A stretch of DNA of 64,000 nucleotides from a virus. Shown here piece by piece: positions 44,201-53,908 of the stretch. Numbering within the stretch: the stretch's first letter is position 1; every line of letters begins with the position of its first letter. A program made the translations under genes and the position numbers. The stretch covers positions 42,856 through 106,855 of the IMG/VR virus record IMGVR_UViG_3300020595_000016, one strand, 5' to 3'. The notes below the pieces were generated by a model. The model did no database searches. It saw nothing but the letters and a program-made list of their open reading frames with translations, and was not told where the DNA came from.

Positions 44201-47200
44201 AACTCTGGTACAATTGCATAATCTTTTGCTTGTAGTTTGACATCATACTTAAAATCATCGTAGTTGTTGAACCAAGGTGCTGATGGTTTTTTCCTGAATA
44301 CTGGTAGAGTCTTCAGGGTCTCACTCAGCCCAACGGCCGTATTTTTTTCTACTACGCCGGCTGTGGCCGCGGCGTCCCAGTGAGCTTCACCAGCATAAAG
44401 CGGAGCCGCGGCGGCGTCGTGGAAGTTCGTGTATTGTGGCCAAACTCCGGCGCGTGAGCCACCGTCATCCATTTGCTGGTACAAGTCAATCCCAGAAGGC
44501 GCGACGACGGACCATGGAGCAGCAACCGCGTGTTTTCTAGAGTATAGCGGCACTGGCATTAATGCACGTATAGCATAGTAGTTTTTATACTTGTGCGAAA
44601 TAGATGTATAGCCAGTATATTCAGACAAATACTCTGAGGCGCCAGTTATATAACTGCTGAATGAATTTTGTAGTATTCCCGCGGCGGTTCCAGATAGATT
44701 GCCTTTAAAAAATGCTGAGCCTTTTCCGGTGAAATTCGGATTTTTTGCACCGGTTTCACCATTATGTAGGTGCGGCAAGGGGGCTACGTGACTTCTAGTC
44801 AAAAAGCTCTGCGGAGCGCTCAGCGGCCAGACATCAAAAGATATGTTATTTGCAACATTACGTGGTGTGTGTGTCCACGGTGGATTAACAGGTGCGGCCC
44901 CACCATAATACCAATGCAGGGGCTTTGTTAATGCTATTCTCTGATCTTGCTGATCCCTCCAAAAGAAGTTATCATAGTTTAAGCGCTCGCGAACTGACGC
45001 GGAATACTCATTTCTAGAAGATGGGAAAATGTTCTGTGTGTATACAACCCAATTTAACAAGTAGTTGTTGCCATTAACTCCGACTATTCTCGTTATCTGA
45101 TCATAGGGAGTAGTCGGTCTTACGCTTCCATATAAGACTTGATCATTAAGTTCAACATCATTGAAACCAATTAGTTCGTTATCATGAGTTGCCTTTAAAG
45201 TAAACGGCACACCAGTTGTCTTGATTACACCACGATCGTTGTTATATGGACTGAGATTTATGAGCATTGGGCGGCCGCGCGTAGATACTGGACGCAGCTC
45301 ATAATGGCGTAAGTTTTGGTTACCCGACGTAATCATACTAATTTCGCCTCTCTTGCGCTCTTCTCTTAAGACTGGGTGGTTCTGCCTTCTATTAGCTTTC
45401 CAAGTCGGGTACCCATATGGTCCGTCGCGATGAAGTATAATTGAATTTAGCATACTCGCAACGCCTTGGCCATGGCTGCTTATTTTTCCACCTTGAGTTG
45501 AAAGGGCCCGGTATACATACTTGTGATTTACATAATTTACATAACCGCTAGCGGCTGTTGCGGTAAAGTCGACGTCAAGGGAAGCATAACCCAGGGTATT
45601 AGTAGAGGCAGAGACTGGTTCTCGAATATTAATGTTTAAGCCAGTGAAGTCAACGGGCACAAGCTGATCGCGGCCGCCGGGTGCTATGAGAGGGTTCGTC
45701 TTAGACCTTCCAAAGAAGCGGAGCCCACTACTATTATATGATACGGTATCACTTGCTGTTATGAACGTGTACGCCTCATCGTAACCGTCAAACCTACCAA
45801 GTGATTGACTGACCATAAAGTTGGCAGGGGGATGGCCATAGATATCGTTATCCGATAGTAAGGACGCGGAAATCCAACTATATTGGGTGTCGCTTCTTGG
45901 AATTGCATGTTGAACGAAGAAATTATCAAATTGCGATGAAGAGATTATAGTAGATCCCGAAAGCTTCAACCTTCTTATATTATTTCTGTGTGTTTTATGG
46001 AAACCAGGCAACTGGTTATATGATGCGCCGGGGGCTTGAAGTGCCTGAGCAATGCCGGGATCTGCTAAAGTACCTGTTTGCAATAATGAATCACGGCCGA
46101 ATTTGGCTGTATGTCTGGCATAATGGGAAGTGAGGCCGTAATCTCTCGTATGTATATCATATACTCTCATTCCGGGCACACCCTGGGCTGCTACCTGCGT
46201 TGTGGCGCCGAAGCCTTGTTCCCCTACACCAATGGATAAAGTGCCACTAGGGGCCTGGCCCGGGCGGATTACGGTAAGGTTTCTATAATTAACTGTATTG
46301 TAGACGGAGTATTCTGCGCCTCTTAAATCTTGGAAGCCTCGGGCCAGTGTTTCTGGCCCGCCCGGTGCGCTGAATCTTGAGATAAATATACTTTTGTTTT
46401 CGGATCCAGTAAATTGATTTGGTTTGTAATCTATATCATAATCAAAATGGGCGGCTTCTCCGCGGTGGATGTTGTGTATGAAATTGACTATATCTGTATA
46501 ATTCATTCCATATCTGCGGCTAGCTGACGGAATTAAAGGTTGTTCATCTACAAATCTTCTATTATTTATAAAAGCGCCATGGCTTTGCACAACTTCGTAA
46601 TTCTTTGTATAATTCCCTAAGCTGCTAATTGTCGGAGATCCTGGCTTAAGCTGTATATTTTTAAAGTTTACCGGGCGCTTCGCTATATAATCACGGTAGT
46701 ATACTGCTTTTTGAGAAGCGCTTACTGGGTAGGGCATTGGGCCTACTTTTATAACATCAGATATTTCAATGGTGCCGGTGAGCGAACTAAAGCCTATTGA
46801 CATTTCTATATCATAGCCACTAGACGCTACTGGTAAAAGTGATGCAGTACTAATTAAGTCTCTTACAATATTATTAGCTGAGATTACTGCGCTTGAGGCG
46901 GCGCCAGTATTTACAGCGTCAACAGTAGCTGATGTGCCTTCGCCCATTCTCCACCAAGCTGCCAGATATTCGTACTGAGGTGTTGAGCTGTGTGATAAGT
47001 TGGTGGGTACACCACCATTGTAAATGGCATAAACCTCATCGTTAGTTAATTGAGTGTTCCACACAGAAACCTCATCCATGTTGCCACCATATTCATGCGA
47101 ATTAGCTGAGTCGATCGTTCCTCCGAGTATAATTGGGCCGGCTAAATCTAGATCGGCGTGGCCGCGGAAATTATTCTCGGTGCTGCGGGCTGAAGGTAAA

Positions 47201-50200
47201 TGTTGTTTTGGTGTACTGGATGGACTAGTCGAACCATTCCAAGATTGGCTAACTCCATTAATATATAGCGTTGGTTTAATAGTTGTGGTAAGAGAGCCTA
47301 TAGTGCCTGTGACCGAGACTGCAATATGATTCCAACTGCCATTTGTTAAAGCACTAGCTGGTGTTTCCCACCAAGTAGACCGTTCGGCGCCGGAGCCGGC
47401 GTTGTCGCTTGTCCGTACCCGGTACCTAAGAGCTTCATCCCCTTCGATCGAGATTGTATGTATTTCATCTCCACTACCACCGCAACAACCAGCAGCCCAG
47501 ATATTACGGTCAGCATTCGAAGCGCTCGGATTAATCCAGCCGGAGAATGTCCAAGTTGGAAATTCGTTCGCAGAGCCGGTCATATTATTATCGAAAAGAA
47601 GAGCCCACGACGCATTGTTCGAATCTGAGCCTGTTGACGGGATGACTAGGCAGTTTCCTCGGTTATCTCCGCCGGCTGGATCGGGCCATACAATGCCCTT
47701 ATTATTAGTTAAGCCAGCTCTCGCTATTCTTGTGACCGATGTTCGATCGTCGTTAGCCTCCGGATATGGATAATCTGGACCTACCATACCTAACGAGCCA
47801 GTCTGCCTTATTCCATTAACACATCTTCCGACTAAGATTTTCCAAGCTTCTGGTCTGCTCAGCCAATTGTCTGAGCCAGTATTTAGTGAAATATGTCTAG
47901 ACTGGTGGCCACCTACGGCATAATTTGTAAAAGGACCTTGCAGTGGCACCTCTTGATCATCGCCATAAGTATCGTGATGCAAGTTTGTAAGTTCTAGTCC
48001 ACCGGTGAAATATGCTTTAATTTCATCGTTAAAACCACCACTAACCGAAGAGCTTATAATGTTGAATGGGAATGCATAAGAAGATTTAGTGTTCATATAT
48101 CCAAAACCGTCTTCCCAGTTTCTTCCATGGTGAACCTTAAAGTATCTTTTAACTTTTTTTCTTTTATTTAAAGTAGCTTTAAAATATTCAGGCAGTTCTA
48201 CGATTTCAGAAGCATGAGCCAGCAAGACATTTTTTGGAACGAAAGCTCCGTTATCTTGGTTAATTGGCCCTGCAGGGTGTAAGGCATCATAAGTAAAGTG
48301 AATATTTTTCTTTTCACGGAAGTTCGTTCCGCCTTTATACAAATAGCTTCCGGTACCTAGAGGGTTATCTACCGTGACATTAAACGGCATTGAAAGAGAT
48401 TTCATTGCAAATGTTGGGGCTTTATACGAAGCTCCAGCTAATGTCCTAAATGTAGGGATGGAAGAACTTTTGTGGGCTCTTGTCGCTACAATTGTTTTAA
48501 TTTTATCTCGAATGTCATCAAGTATGGGATCCCCAGACGTTAACTCTTCCGAAGATCTTTCGGCGCGCTCTTTCCAATATCTGACTGGGTATATATCCAC
48601 ACCTTCTTTCTTGTGCGCTTTACGTGGCGAACTTGGGAGCGGCGTTGATATGAGCCGATAGTCCGTCATTTTTTCTCCCAAGCCTAATAAAACAGCTTCA
48701 AGTGGCTGAGATAAGATGTTCAGTGTGGGATATTTTGTCTTATATTTGTTTCTTTCGAGTACATGGCTTTCGATCGTGTCTGTCACATCCGGGCGTGTAT
48801 CTGATGAAGCCGGCATTAATTGTTCTATAACGGTGATAATTGCGTCATCGAACCATTTATAATACTCAATATACCTTTCAACTTCAGTCACATTCGATAC
48901 TTTTTCAAAAAATATGTTACGTAAGTTATCCAATTCTTTGTAATTTCCGCGATAACGGTTTACTGGGTGACCTATAAGGTTATTGAAGTCTAGTATCCCA
49001 GCAAAAAAGTGCAGCATCTCTTCGGATATGGCAGCATACATACTTTTCTCGAAAGTATAATAAAAGCTAGGAACGTCTTGTGGAGTACCAAAGTAATAGT
49101 CAGTATCATCAACTATTTGAACCATATCTGAGGCTTGCACTAATTCGGGGTCTTGCGTCACAAAAGCGTTGACCTCTCTGACGTCGACAACCTCAGTCGA
49201 AGAAGTTATAAATCCATATCCGTATCCAGTGTGCTGATAGCCAGCCATGGCGCCGAGCCAGCCTCTGTTGTTCCTAATATTGGCGGATCCGGAACTTACA
49301 TCTATTGTATAGAAATTGCCGGCTGCGTCGGAGGTACTTACATTATCAAAGTTCCAGGCTAAGGCTAGCGTGTTTGTGTTTAAGATATCAACCTGATCTG
49401 AATTTGCATCTTTTGGAGATATGTTTTGGTATGATCCTGTTATTCCTAAATTATTTATGTCAGCGCTGTGCTGCAGCAGAGCGTTATCATCTACGTATTT
49501 TGACCAAACCTTAACGCTACTCACATTAATATCGCTCTTCATTGGAGTTGAAAGAGGCGTACCCGCGGGGCGGAATGAAGCCTCAGTGGCGCCAGTTAGG
49601 TTTATTCTGTAAGCACCAGTAGAAAGCCTCTTGCCCGCTTTGATAAAGTTTGAGCCAGATACTTGAGAAATTGATTCGGTTACTGCAAATGTGTTCTTTA
49701 CCGCTCCCAGTTCTGTGTTATAGCCCTGGAATATAAGATCAAAAGTATAAGTTCCAGAGCCGCTGACCATGTGTGAGTAAGGGTAGTTGCTGGGCTTAAG
49801 TCTAACGGACAGATTCCATGATGAGTTATCGTATACATCTAAAAACGTATCAGACTCTAATTTTGGAAACGGGCGAGTAGTACTATGTCGGCTATCTAAA
49901 ACAAACTTTACATTTCTGGAGGTAGGGTTGTCTCTTACTGCATAAACTTGGAAGTTAACATCGTCGTTAAGCAGCCAAGAGGTGTCTGCGGCAGTCATAG
50001 AGTTCGCGGCCGGCACGGTACCTGCCTCGACTGTAGCCGCATTAGTACCGCCGGCATTTCCAGTGTGTACCATTTGCATACCAAAGATCGCGACGTTCTT
50101 GAAAGTTCTTGTTATGACGTCATATTCGCTAGTAAAAGTAGGAAAGAATACGTTGGCCTCAGCAGTAAATCCATATCTATATTGGTGGCCGTCGACTTGG

Positions 50201-52296
50201 CCGGCGATATAGCCTCTACTCTCGTTGTTCTCGGGGTTTTGTTTTTGATATAGAACTGCGTCGGTATTTTCTAATTTGTCGAAGTTCAAACTCTTCTTGG
50301 TTAAAATTACTTGCTTTAAGTTATTTTTTACAGTATAAACTTGATTATTGGAATAGGTATTCATCTTTATCAGTCTATCGTCTACGTTAAAACACCTAAG
50401 CGCGTTTCTTATTGATTTTTCTGTTCCTTTAGCTTTATAGATTCCAGCTATGTTGTTGTATAAATTGGAGTAAATTAGATTTTTAGTATCGTTTAGGTCA
50501 CTTTCAAATTGAGAATTTTCATTTCTATTGCCAAACTTCTCCATTATAGTGCTGTCGATAAATATTTCTGGAGTTATTAAGCCTAGAGATTGCGGTAAGT
50601 GTTGCGCAAACGGAACGGGCTTATGTGAGCCACTTGTATATCCAGCATGCTTGAATTTTGGTACTGCTTCGATTTGCAAAAACAATTTATCAAAATACGT
50701 GCCCATTATGTGAGACATTAGTTGAAGATTATTATCTGTTTTCTGGTTTTCAGCTTGACTTTCGTGTTCTTCCAAAACCCAAGCCGGTAGCATACTAGCC
50801 AAATTAGAATTATTTTGAGAATCGTGGTACGAGCCGCTAGACAATAAACTAGCTTTTCGAGCTACAACATCGGGGTGGATCGACCTAATAATCGGCTCAA
50901 GAGGTTCGAAGGCCGCGGCGCTAGCCGACACCATGGCTGAGCCAGTATTTCTGGAAGTCGAAGAATAACCCGTCCATGTACCATTGCAGACTCGACCACC
51001 GTAATCAAGGACAATAGCATCAATGTAGCTTTCTCCAGTAATCCCTTCATTAAATTTGTAATACATTCCCAATTCAGCATTAGAAACATCGGTATTAACA
51101 CCACCATTGACCGGCACAAACCAATTGCGGCCAATTTCTTCTGGTGTTCTTCTTACTTTCCAAAATCTAAATTCGTCGATTGAACCATTTAGTTTGCCTC
51201 CGCCGCTAGCGCCGGCATAACTGGCAGATGGCTGTGTCAACAGAGAGCCAATTCGGCCTACCATATTTTTAGGGTTTAGGGCGCCTATACCTTGGCTATT
51301 AAACGTTTTTCTATCGTTGATCAGGCCGTTGACAAAAAAGTCTGCGCGTAAATCTGAACCTGAGTTGTAGAGAGTGACTGCATAATGGGCCCATGAACCT
51401 AATGACGAGCTACTGAAGTTTTTACCAATTGACGCTGTAAAGGCTCCGGGGGCTCCTTCAGCTTTCATGCCAGCGGTGGCGCCGATGCCACTACCTGACT
51501 GTACCGTTAATAAGAACGGGCTATCATTCCAGCCGTTTACATGTGTTCTGGATGCGTCTCCTTGATCAGCTCCCGTCAGCTCTATTGTAATTCTGCCATA
51601 CGCTTGACTAGAGGATGCTTCATTGTTCCACATATCGAAAACAACTTGTTTTAAGGTATCGTCGCCGCCGTCCATGGAACCTGTCTTGGCCCAAAATTCA
51701 ACTGTAACCCCTGTATCAAAATTAGATTTTAAGTTCGACTCTCGCGAGCCAGAGCCATACGTTGGTAGTAGGCCCTCGGTAGTGTAAATACTAGTATCAT
51801 AAATATTGTTGAACTGCCGTATATCAGAATAAGGATCCGGGCCTAATTGGGAGGATGCAGTGCCCGGGCCACCAAAAAAAGTAATGTATTCTTGACTATC
51901 TGGGATTCCATAGCCGCCCGAAACTGATGCTTGCGAACCCCAACCGGTTTGACTAATTGTCACGTAACCAGTAGAAGATGGGTAGACTTTTTCAAATATG
52001 TATTTTTCTATGTCTAGTGACTTATTATAGAACTCTGTTTTTTCTGCTGATGAGCCATCATACGGATAGTAGTTGTGGACTCTCTCGAACGCAGATTTAT
52101 AATATAAGTAGGCTGAGCCATAGCGAGCAAATTTCTCCGGATCAGAGTAATCTATTTGCGGAAGAAAGCTGTCTTGCTTTTCTTTTAAAGCAGCGACATT
52201 CCTCTGCGACTCAACACTCTTAAACGCTTCTTTTACATTTTTGTCGGTTAGGTAATTTCTATTATTTTCTGAATCAAAAAGTTTTTTAATACTCAT
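41272..52296 (-). CDS. Giant virion protein with two LamG-like domains (3674 aa)
   Basis: An 11-kb gene and the largest in the window. Residues about 190-420 are a LamG/concanavalin-like domain (TGVTVEFWAKTG, SWAHYAVTLYNSG, GSIDEFRFWKV). A second one lies at about 1555-1770 (FPTWTFSGWINPS, SWNHIAVSVTG, GGNMDEVSVWN). Such domains bind sugars or proteins outside cells. The rest is a long series of beta-rich, Tyr/Asn/Ser-rich segments with a helical end (KVKQKAEDNYYNKVQDQAG) and a Pro/Thr/Ala tail. It overlaps the upstream gene by 11 bases. The inferred role is a baseplate-anchored receptor-binding or side-fibre protein. No internal stop or frameshift was seen. Confidence 0.75.
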   Translation of the reverse strand: MSIKKLFDSENNRNYLTDKNVKEAFKSVESQRNVAALKEKQDSFLPQIDYSDPEKFARYGSAYLYYKSAFERVHNYYPYDGSSAEKTEFYNKSLDIEKYIFEKVYPSSTGYVTISQTGWGSQASVSGGYGIPDSQEYITFFGGPGTASSQLGPDPYSDIRQFNNIYDTSIYTTEGLLPTYGSGSRESNLKSNFDTGVTVEFWAKTGSMDGGDDTLKQVVFDMWNNEASSSQAYGRITIELTGADQGDASRTHVNGWNDSPFLLTVQSGSGIGATAGMKAEGAPGAFTASIGKNFSSSSLGSWAHYAVTLYNSGSDLRADFFVNGLINDRKTFNSQGIGALNPKNMVGRIGSLLTQPSASYAGASGGGKLNGSIDEFRFWKVRRTPEEIGRNWFVPVNGGVNTDVSNAELGMYYKFNEGITGESYIDAIVLDYGGRVCNGTWTGYSSTSRNTGSAMVSASAAAFEPLEPIIRSIHPDVVARKASLLSSGSYHDSQNNSNLASMLPAWVLEEHESQAENQKTDNNLQLMSHIMGTYFDKLFLQIEAVPKFKHAGYTSGSHKPVPFAQHLPQSLGLITPEIFIDSTIMEKFGNRNENSQFESDLNDTKNLIYSNLYNNIAGIYKAKGTEKSIRNALRCFNVDDRLIKMNTYSNNQVYTVKNNLKQVILTKKSLNFDKLENTDAVLYQKQNPENNESRGYIAGQVDGHQYRYGFTAEANVFFPTFTSEYDVITRTFKNVAIFGMQMVHTGNAGGTNAATVEAGTVPAANSMTAADTSWLLNDDVNFQVYAVRDNPTSRNVKFVLDSRHSTTRPFPKLESDTFLDVYDNSSWNLSVRLKPSNYPYSHMVSGSGTYTFDLIFQGYNTELGAVKNTFAVTESISQVSGSNFIKAGKRLSTGAYRINLTGATEASFRPAGTPLSTPMKSDINVSSVKVWSKYVDDNALLQHSADINNLGITGSYQNISPKDANSDQVDILNTNTLALAWNFDNVSTSDAAGNFYTIDVSSGSANIRNNRGWLGAMAGYQHTGYGYGFITSSTEVVDVREVNAFVTQDPELVQASDMVQIVDDTDYYFGTPQDVPSFYYTFEKSMYAAISEEMLHFFAGILDFNNLIGHPVNRYRGNYKELDNLRNIFFEKVSNVTEVERYIEYYKWFDDAIITVIEQLMPASSDTRPDVTDTIESHVLERNKYKTKYPTLNILSQPLEAVLLGLGEKMTDYRLISTPLPSSPRKAHKKEGVDIYPVRYWKERAERSSEELTSGDPILDDIRDKIKTIVATRAHKSSSIPTFRTLAGASYKAPTFAMKSLSMPFNVTVDNPLGTGSYLYKGGTNFREKKNIHFTYDALHPAGPINQDNGAFVPKNVLLAHASEIVELPEYFKATLNKRKKVKRYFKVHHGRNWEDGFGYMNTKSSYAFPFNIISSSVSGGFNDEIKAYFTGGLELTNLHHDTYGDDQEVPLQGPFTNYAVGGHQSRHISLNTGSDNWLSRPEAWKILVGRCVNGIRQTGSLGMVGPDYPYPEANDDRTSVTRIARAGLTNNKGIVWPDPAGGDNRGNCLVIPSTGSDSNNASWALLFDNNMTGSANEFPTWTFSGWINPSASNADRNIWAAGCCGGSGDEIHTISIEGDEALRYRVRTSDNAGSGAERSTWWETPASALTNGSWNHIAVSVTGTIGSLTTTIKPTLYINGVSQSWNGSTSPSSTPKQHLPSARSTENNFRGHADLDLAGPIILGGTIDSANSHEYGGNMDEVSVWNTQLTNDEVYAIYNGGVPTNLSHSSTPQYEYLAAWWRMGEGTSATVDAVNTGAASSAVISANNIVRDLISTASLLPVASSGYDIEMSIGFSSLTGTIEISDVIKVGPMPYPVSASQKAVYYRDYIAKRPVNFKNIQLKPGSPTISSLGNYTKNYEVVQSHGAFINNRRFVDEQPLIPSASRRYGMNYTDIVNFIHNIHRGEAAHFDYDIDYKPNQFTGSENKSIFISRFSAPGGPETLARGFQDLRGAEYSVYNTVNYRNLTVIRPGQAPSGTLSIGVGEQGFGATTQVAAQGVPGMRVYDIHTRDYGLTSHYARHTAKFGRDSLLQTGTLADPGIAQALQAPGASYNQLPGFHKTHRNNIRRLKLSGSTIISSSQFDNFFVQHAIPRSDTQYSWISASLLSDNDIYGHPPANFMVSQSLGRFDGYDEAYTFITASDTVSYNSSGLRFFGRSKTNPLIAPGGRDQLVPVDFTGLNINIREPVSASTNTLGYASLDVDFTATAASGYVNYVNHKYVYRALSTQGGKISSHGQGVASMLNSIILHRDGPYGYPTWKANRRQNHPVLREERKRGEISMITSGNQNLRHYELRPVSTRGRPMLINLSPYNNDRGVIKTTGVPFTLKATHDNELIGFNDVELNDQVLYGSVRPTTPYDQITRIVGVNGNNYLLNWVVYTQNIFPSSRNEYSASVRERLNYDNFFWRDQQDQRIALTKPLHWYYGGAAPVNPPWTHTPRNVANNISFDVWPLSAPQSFLTRSHVAPLPHLHNGETGAKNPNFTGKGSAFFKGNLSGTAAGILQNSFSSYITGASEYLSEYTGYTSISHKYKNYYAIRALMPVPLYSRKHAVAAPWSVVAPSGIDLYQQMDDGGSRAGVWPQYTNFHDAAAAPLYAGEAHWDAAATAGVVEKNTAVGLSETLKTLPVFRKKPSAPWFNNYDDFKYDVKLQAKDYAIVPEFRLSENVEDYVKYGINNPSKTDTYEIPGTILTSVSSSFYKDYSNSEFLGEFLRVKSRNHLIGSQIRLVCSAAIKLNPYKGFYPAQRTIQLVTQFSKSYASGLQAWWEYSFPTPATGDYTRLQADGREILYNKGGAARPLMQALFAPGLMYNTIKSGMAVDYPTVLDSTRVWRAKYGGAATSSIRTYPNPSQADGPTFSENNYAIVPNPSTVTSSTFVATSLEGYSSGPYFDFRIPFETLITPTKYIDNVKFIDLEPHPSMSLMTTASMVVTDTDDLYELMAKNFFGEVPNFFLKDDNFTSLESDVVANDLKFPPNTVFGARLTLGRSMRGLKTYVFESGSTGNNLPFTQFGARAVNNGAFGPDAAWFPLPQDPAKGYLLEASSSTYDWTSTQQAYRETFTMYSRPTAFGPEISGRPMSASNGNLNSSPWLSASMSGTMDCFTGHNWAYTPPYYHGQAWCDFIFTPDPGKTYDVETILSEMKTKFWRVDPGPVLNTGMNSLIAGGPPPSDKILKGFPKTGSFNKEQPVYSGFNINSNAMQLSASFNLFGVQRVLKQKRDKFGNLTESGNETAGMKWVIQPKFETPMLNFNDKGIHPIVSSSSDSALTLPLYATASVPRGMWHQFGVVPPDSKKGIFLDIGDIPSQWLKYHYDVVSTGSIYNNFSPEATGSTLHKTMRSLSDLFGFQRKTSRKRLGELKEKKTIYEAVIAIPYVLEDIYTAPGISSTTMSDGILKTKKKFISIPKEKVDATHPSKIGSPTADSLTAAGLSIRKLMKKAQRYVLPPEVDFMNNKNIDPMVMYMFEFSYDLDKDDLSYIWQNVAPRNFRELKFQHSSTAHALGSTELLSDAILSENPNLRWMVFKVKQKAEDNYYNKVQDQAGASAGEAIFDDLKTKEGYNLGYNWPYDYVSIVEMIKMDVEIMLQSKSSRPGDTIAPSPADALASAISGLVSTTLATATTPTPMATPGMTGIPTATTGY

Positions 52297-53908
52297 TATC
52301 TATAACTCTGAACTTGAATAGTTCTGGCTGCTCGCTCCAAGATGACATTGCACTATCATAGAATGAAAATTTAAATGCATATTCATATCCAGGATCCAAT
52401 AGTGACATATCAAAATCAAAATAATTGCCCGAAACATCGTGTGATAAAACCGTGTGAGCGTCGGAGCCGGTGCCGTATGATACAGCTTCCAAGGCGTCAA
52501 TTACTCTAAACACTCTATAAGATGCGCTGTGGATCGTTGTTGTTTCAACTGTTGAGTTCGCTACCGTATATATTGTTGGTGACCAATCTTTGTTTCTAAC
52601 AAACAAGTTAAATCTTGCTGTCTCGTTGGTAACGTACTGTCCTCTCAGATTTGTAATATTAATATAATAGACCGGCTTTGCAACAGTTTGGGACGCGCTT
52701 AGGTTGGTGGGTAGGATAGAAGCTGTTACATATTCAACACCTGTCCAGGGCTTGTTTTTACCCGTACCATCATGCCATACATCAAAAATCTTTGTAAGGG
52801 GTGCTCTAGCACCAGTTATAGCAAATGTAGCTTTATAGATGCCTGTTGAGACATGGGCACCGGTGACTACATATGGGTTGATACTTGAAACGTGGGTGTG
52901 CGGAAGTGTGGTTGGGAGCTGTATAGCCGCGCGGGTGGTGGCGCTAGACGAAGCTGCTTGGCCGCTAGGCTCAGAGTTATCGTCGGAGCCAGAATAAAAG
53001 CTGACATATATCGCGTTCGTGCCGATTGATGGAATATCTGACAGCCGGCCGCGGACATAGTTATATAAGTATATTGTATTTAAATTATCGTTTACTCCCG
53101 CTAGCGAGCTACTGTACATAACTTCGCCGCGCTCATCTTTTCGAGTTGAATCCCAGCGCGCTTCTATAACAGGCCTTTTGAAAAAATATTGAGTGCCTCT
53201 GGCGAAGAATCTTTTAGTGTAGTACGAGATAGTTGATCCGGTCGTGTTTTTCAAGACTCCGGTATCATAGTTACCATCTGAGGGATCATAGTGAGCTTCG
53301 TAGGCGCCGGAAAAATGAATGCCTAAACCATAATTGTCAAGTGTTTCCGCGCTCCAAAGCTCCACCATTTGTGTAATATCTATTTCGAAATCTTCCAATC
53401 CGGTGTAGAAAGTTTGACTAAACCATCTATAGGGATATGCTGCGTTAGCTGCCGTGATGTAATCGCCGCCAGGCTGTGTCCATGCAGCAGCATTGCTGGC
53501 TGACATCCAATTAGAACCTATGTTGCCGTGTGTTAAATCAGAATAAGATTCTAAATCTAATCCAAATCCTTCTTGCCAATTTTTTGAAAGTGGCTCAGCT
53601 ACCAAGCTAAAGGTACCAGAAGGTACAGTTTTAGAATTGGCTGCGTTGTATAATTTTAAATAGAACTTAACACTGCCGCTACCGGGTATTTTATTACTGC
53701 TTCTATCACTTGTTATTTGTGAAATCGGGAACTTAATTAGAATCCTAGAAAGCTCTGCCGAACCAGAGCTTTGGCGGCCGTAGATAGAAAAAGTCTCAAT
53801 CACGTCTGCTGCACCAGCATTTGAGCCGGTTCCTCTCGTCGTTAAATTTTCTTGATATGCATTAACTATAGTGTTATCAGCAGTTGCAACATACTTCTTA
53901 ATGGCCAT
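52286..53908 (-). CDS. Virion protein with DNRLRE-like adhesion domain
   Basis: A 540-residue protein starting MAIKKYVATADNTIVNAYQE. Residues 1-240 (for example RILIKFPISQI, VKFYLKLYNAAN, FEIDITQMVELW, NYGLGIHFSG) have the order of a DNRLRE-type beta-sandwich found in surface proteins. The second half has more beta domains (VYYINITNLRGQYV, EYAFKFSFYDSAM). It lies between the gp6-like wedge and the giant LamG protein, so it may connect that protein to the baseplate. The family call is by eye and moderate. Confidence 0.6.
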   Translation of the reverse strand: MAIKKYVATADNTIVNAYQENLTTRGTGSNAGAADVIETFSIYGRQSSGSAELSRILIKFPISQITSDRSSNKIPGSGSVKFYLKLYNAANSKTVPSGTFSLVAEPLSKNWQEGFGLDLESYSDLTHGNIGSNWMSASNAAAWTQPGGDYITAANAAYPYRWFSQTFYTGLEDFEIDITQMVELWSAETLDNYGLGIHFSGAYEAHYDPSDGNYDTGVLKNTTGSTISYYTKRFFARGTQYFFKRPVIEARWDSTRKDERGEVMYSSSLAGVNDNLNTIYLYNYVRGRLSDIPSIGTNAIYVSFYSGSDDNSEPSGQAASSSATTRAAIQLPTTLPHTHVSSINPYVVTGAHVSTGIYKATFAITGARAPLTKIFDVWHDGTGKNKPWTGVEYVTASILPTNLSASQTVAKPVYYINITNLRGQYVTNETARFNLFVRNKDWSPTIYTVANSTVETTTIHSASYRVFRVIDALEAVSYGTGSDAHTVLSHDVSGNYFDFDMSLLDPGYEYAFKFSFYDSAMSSWSEQPELFKFRVIDNEY

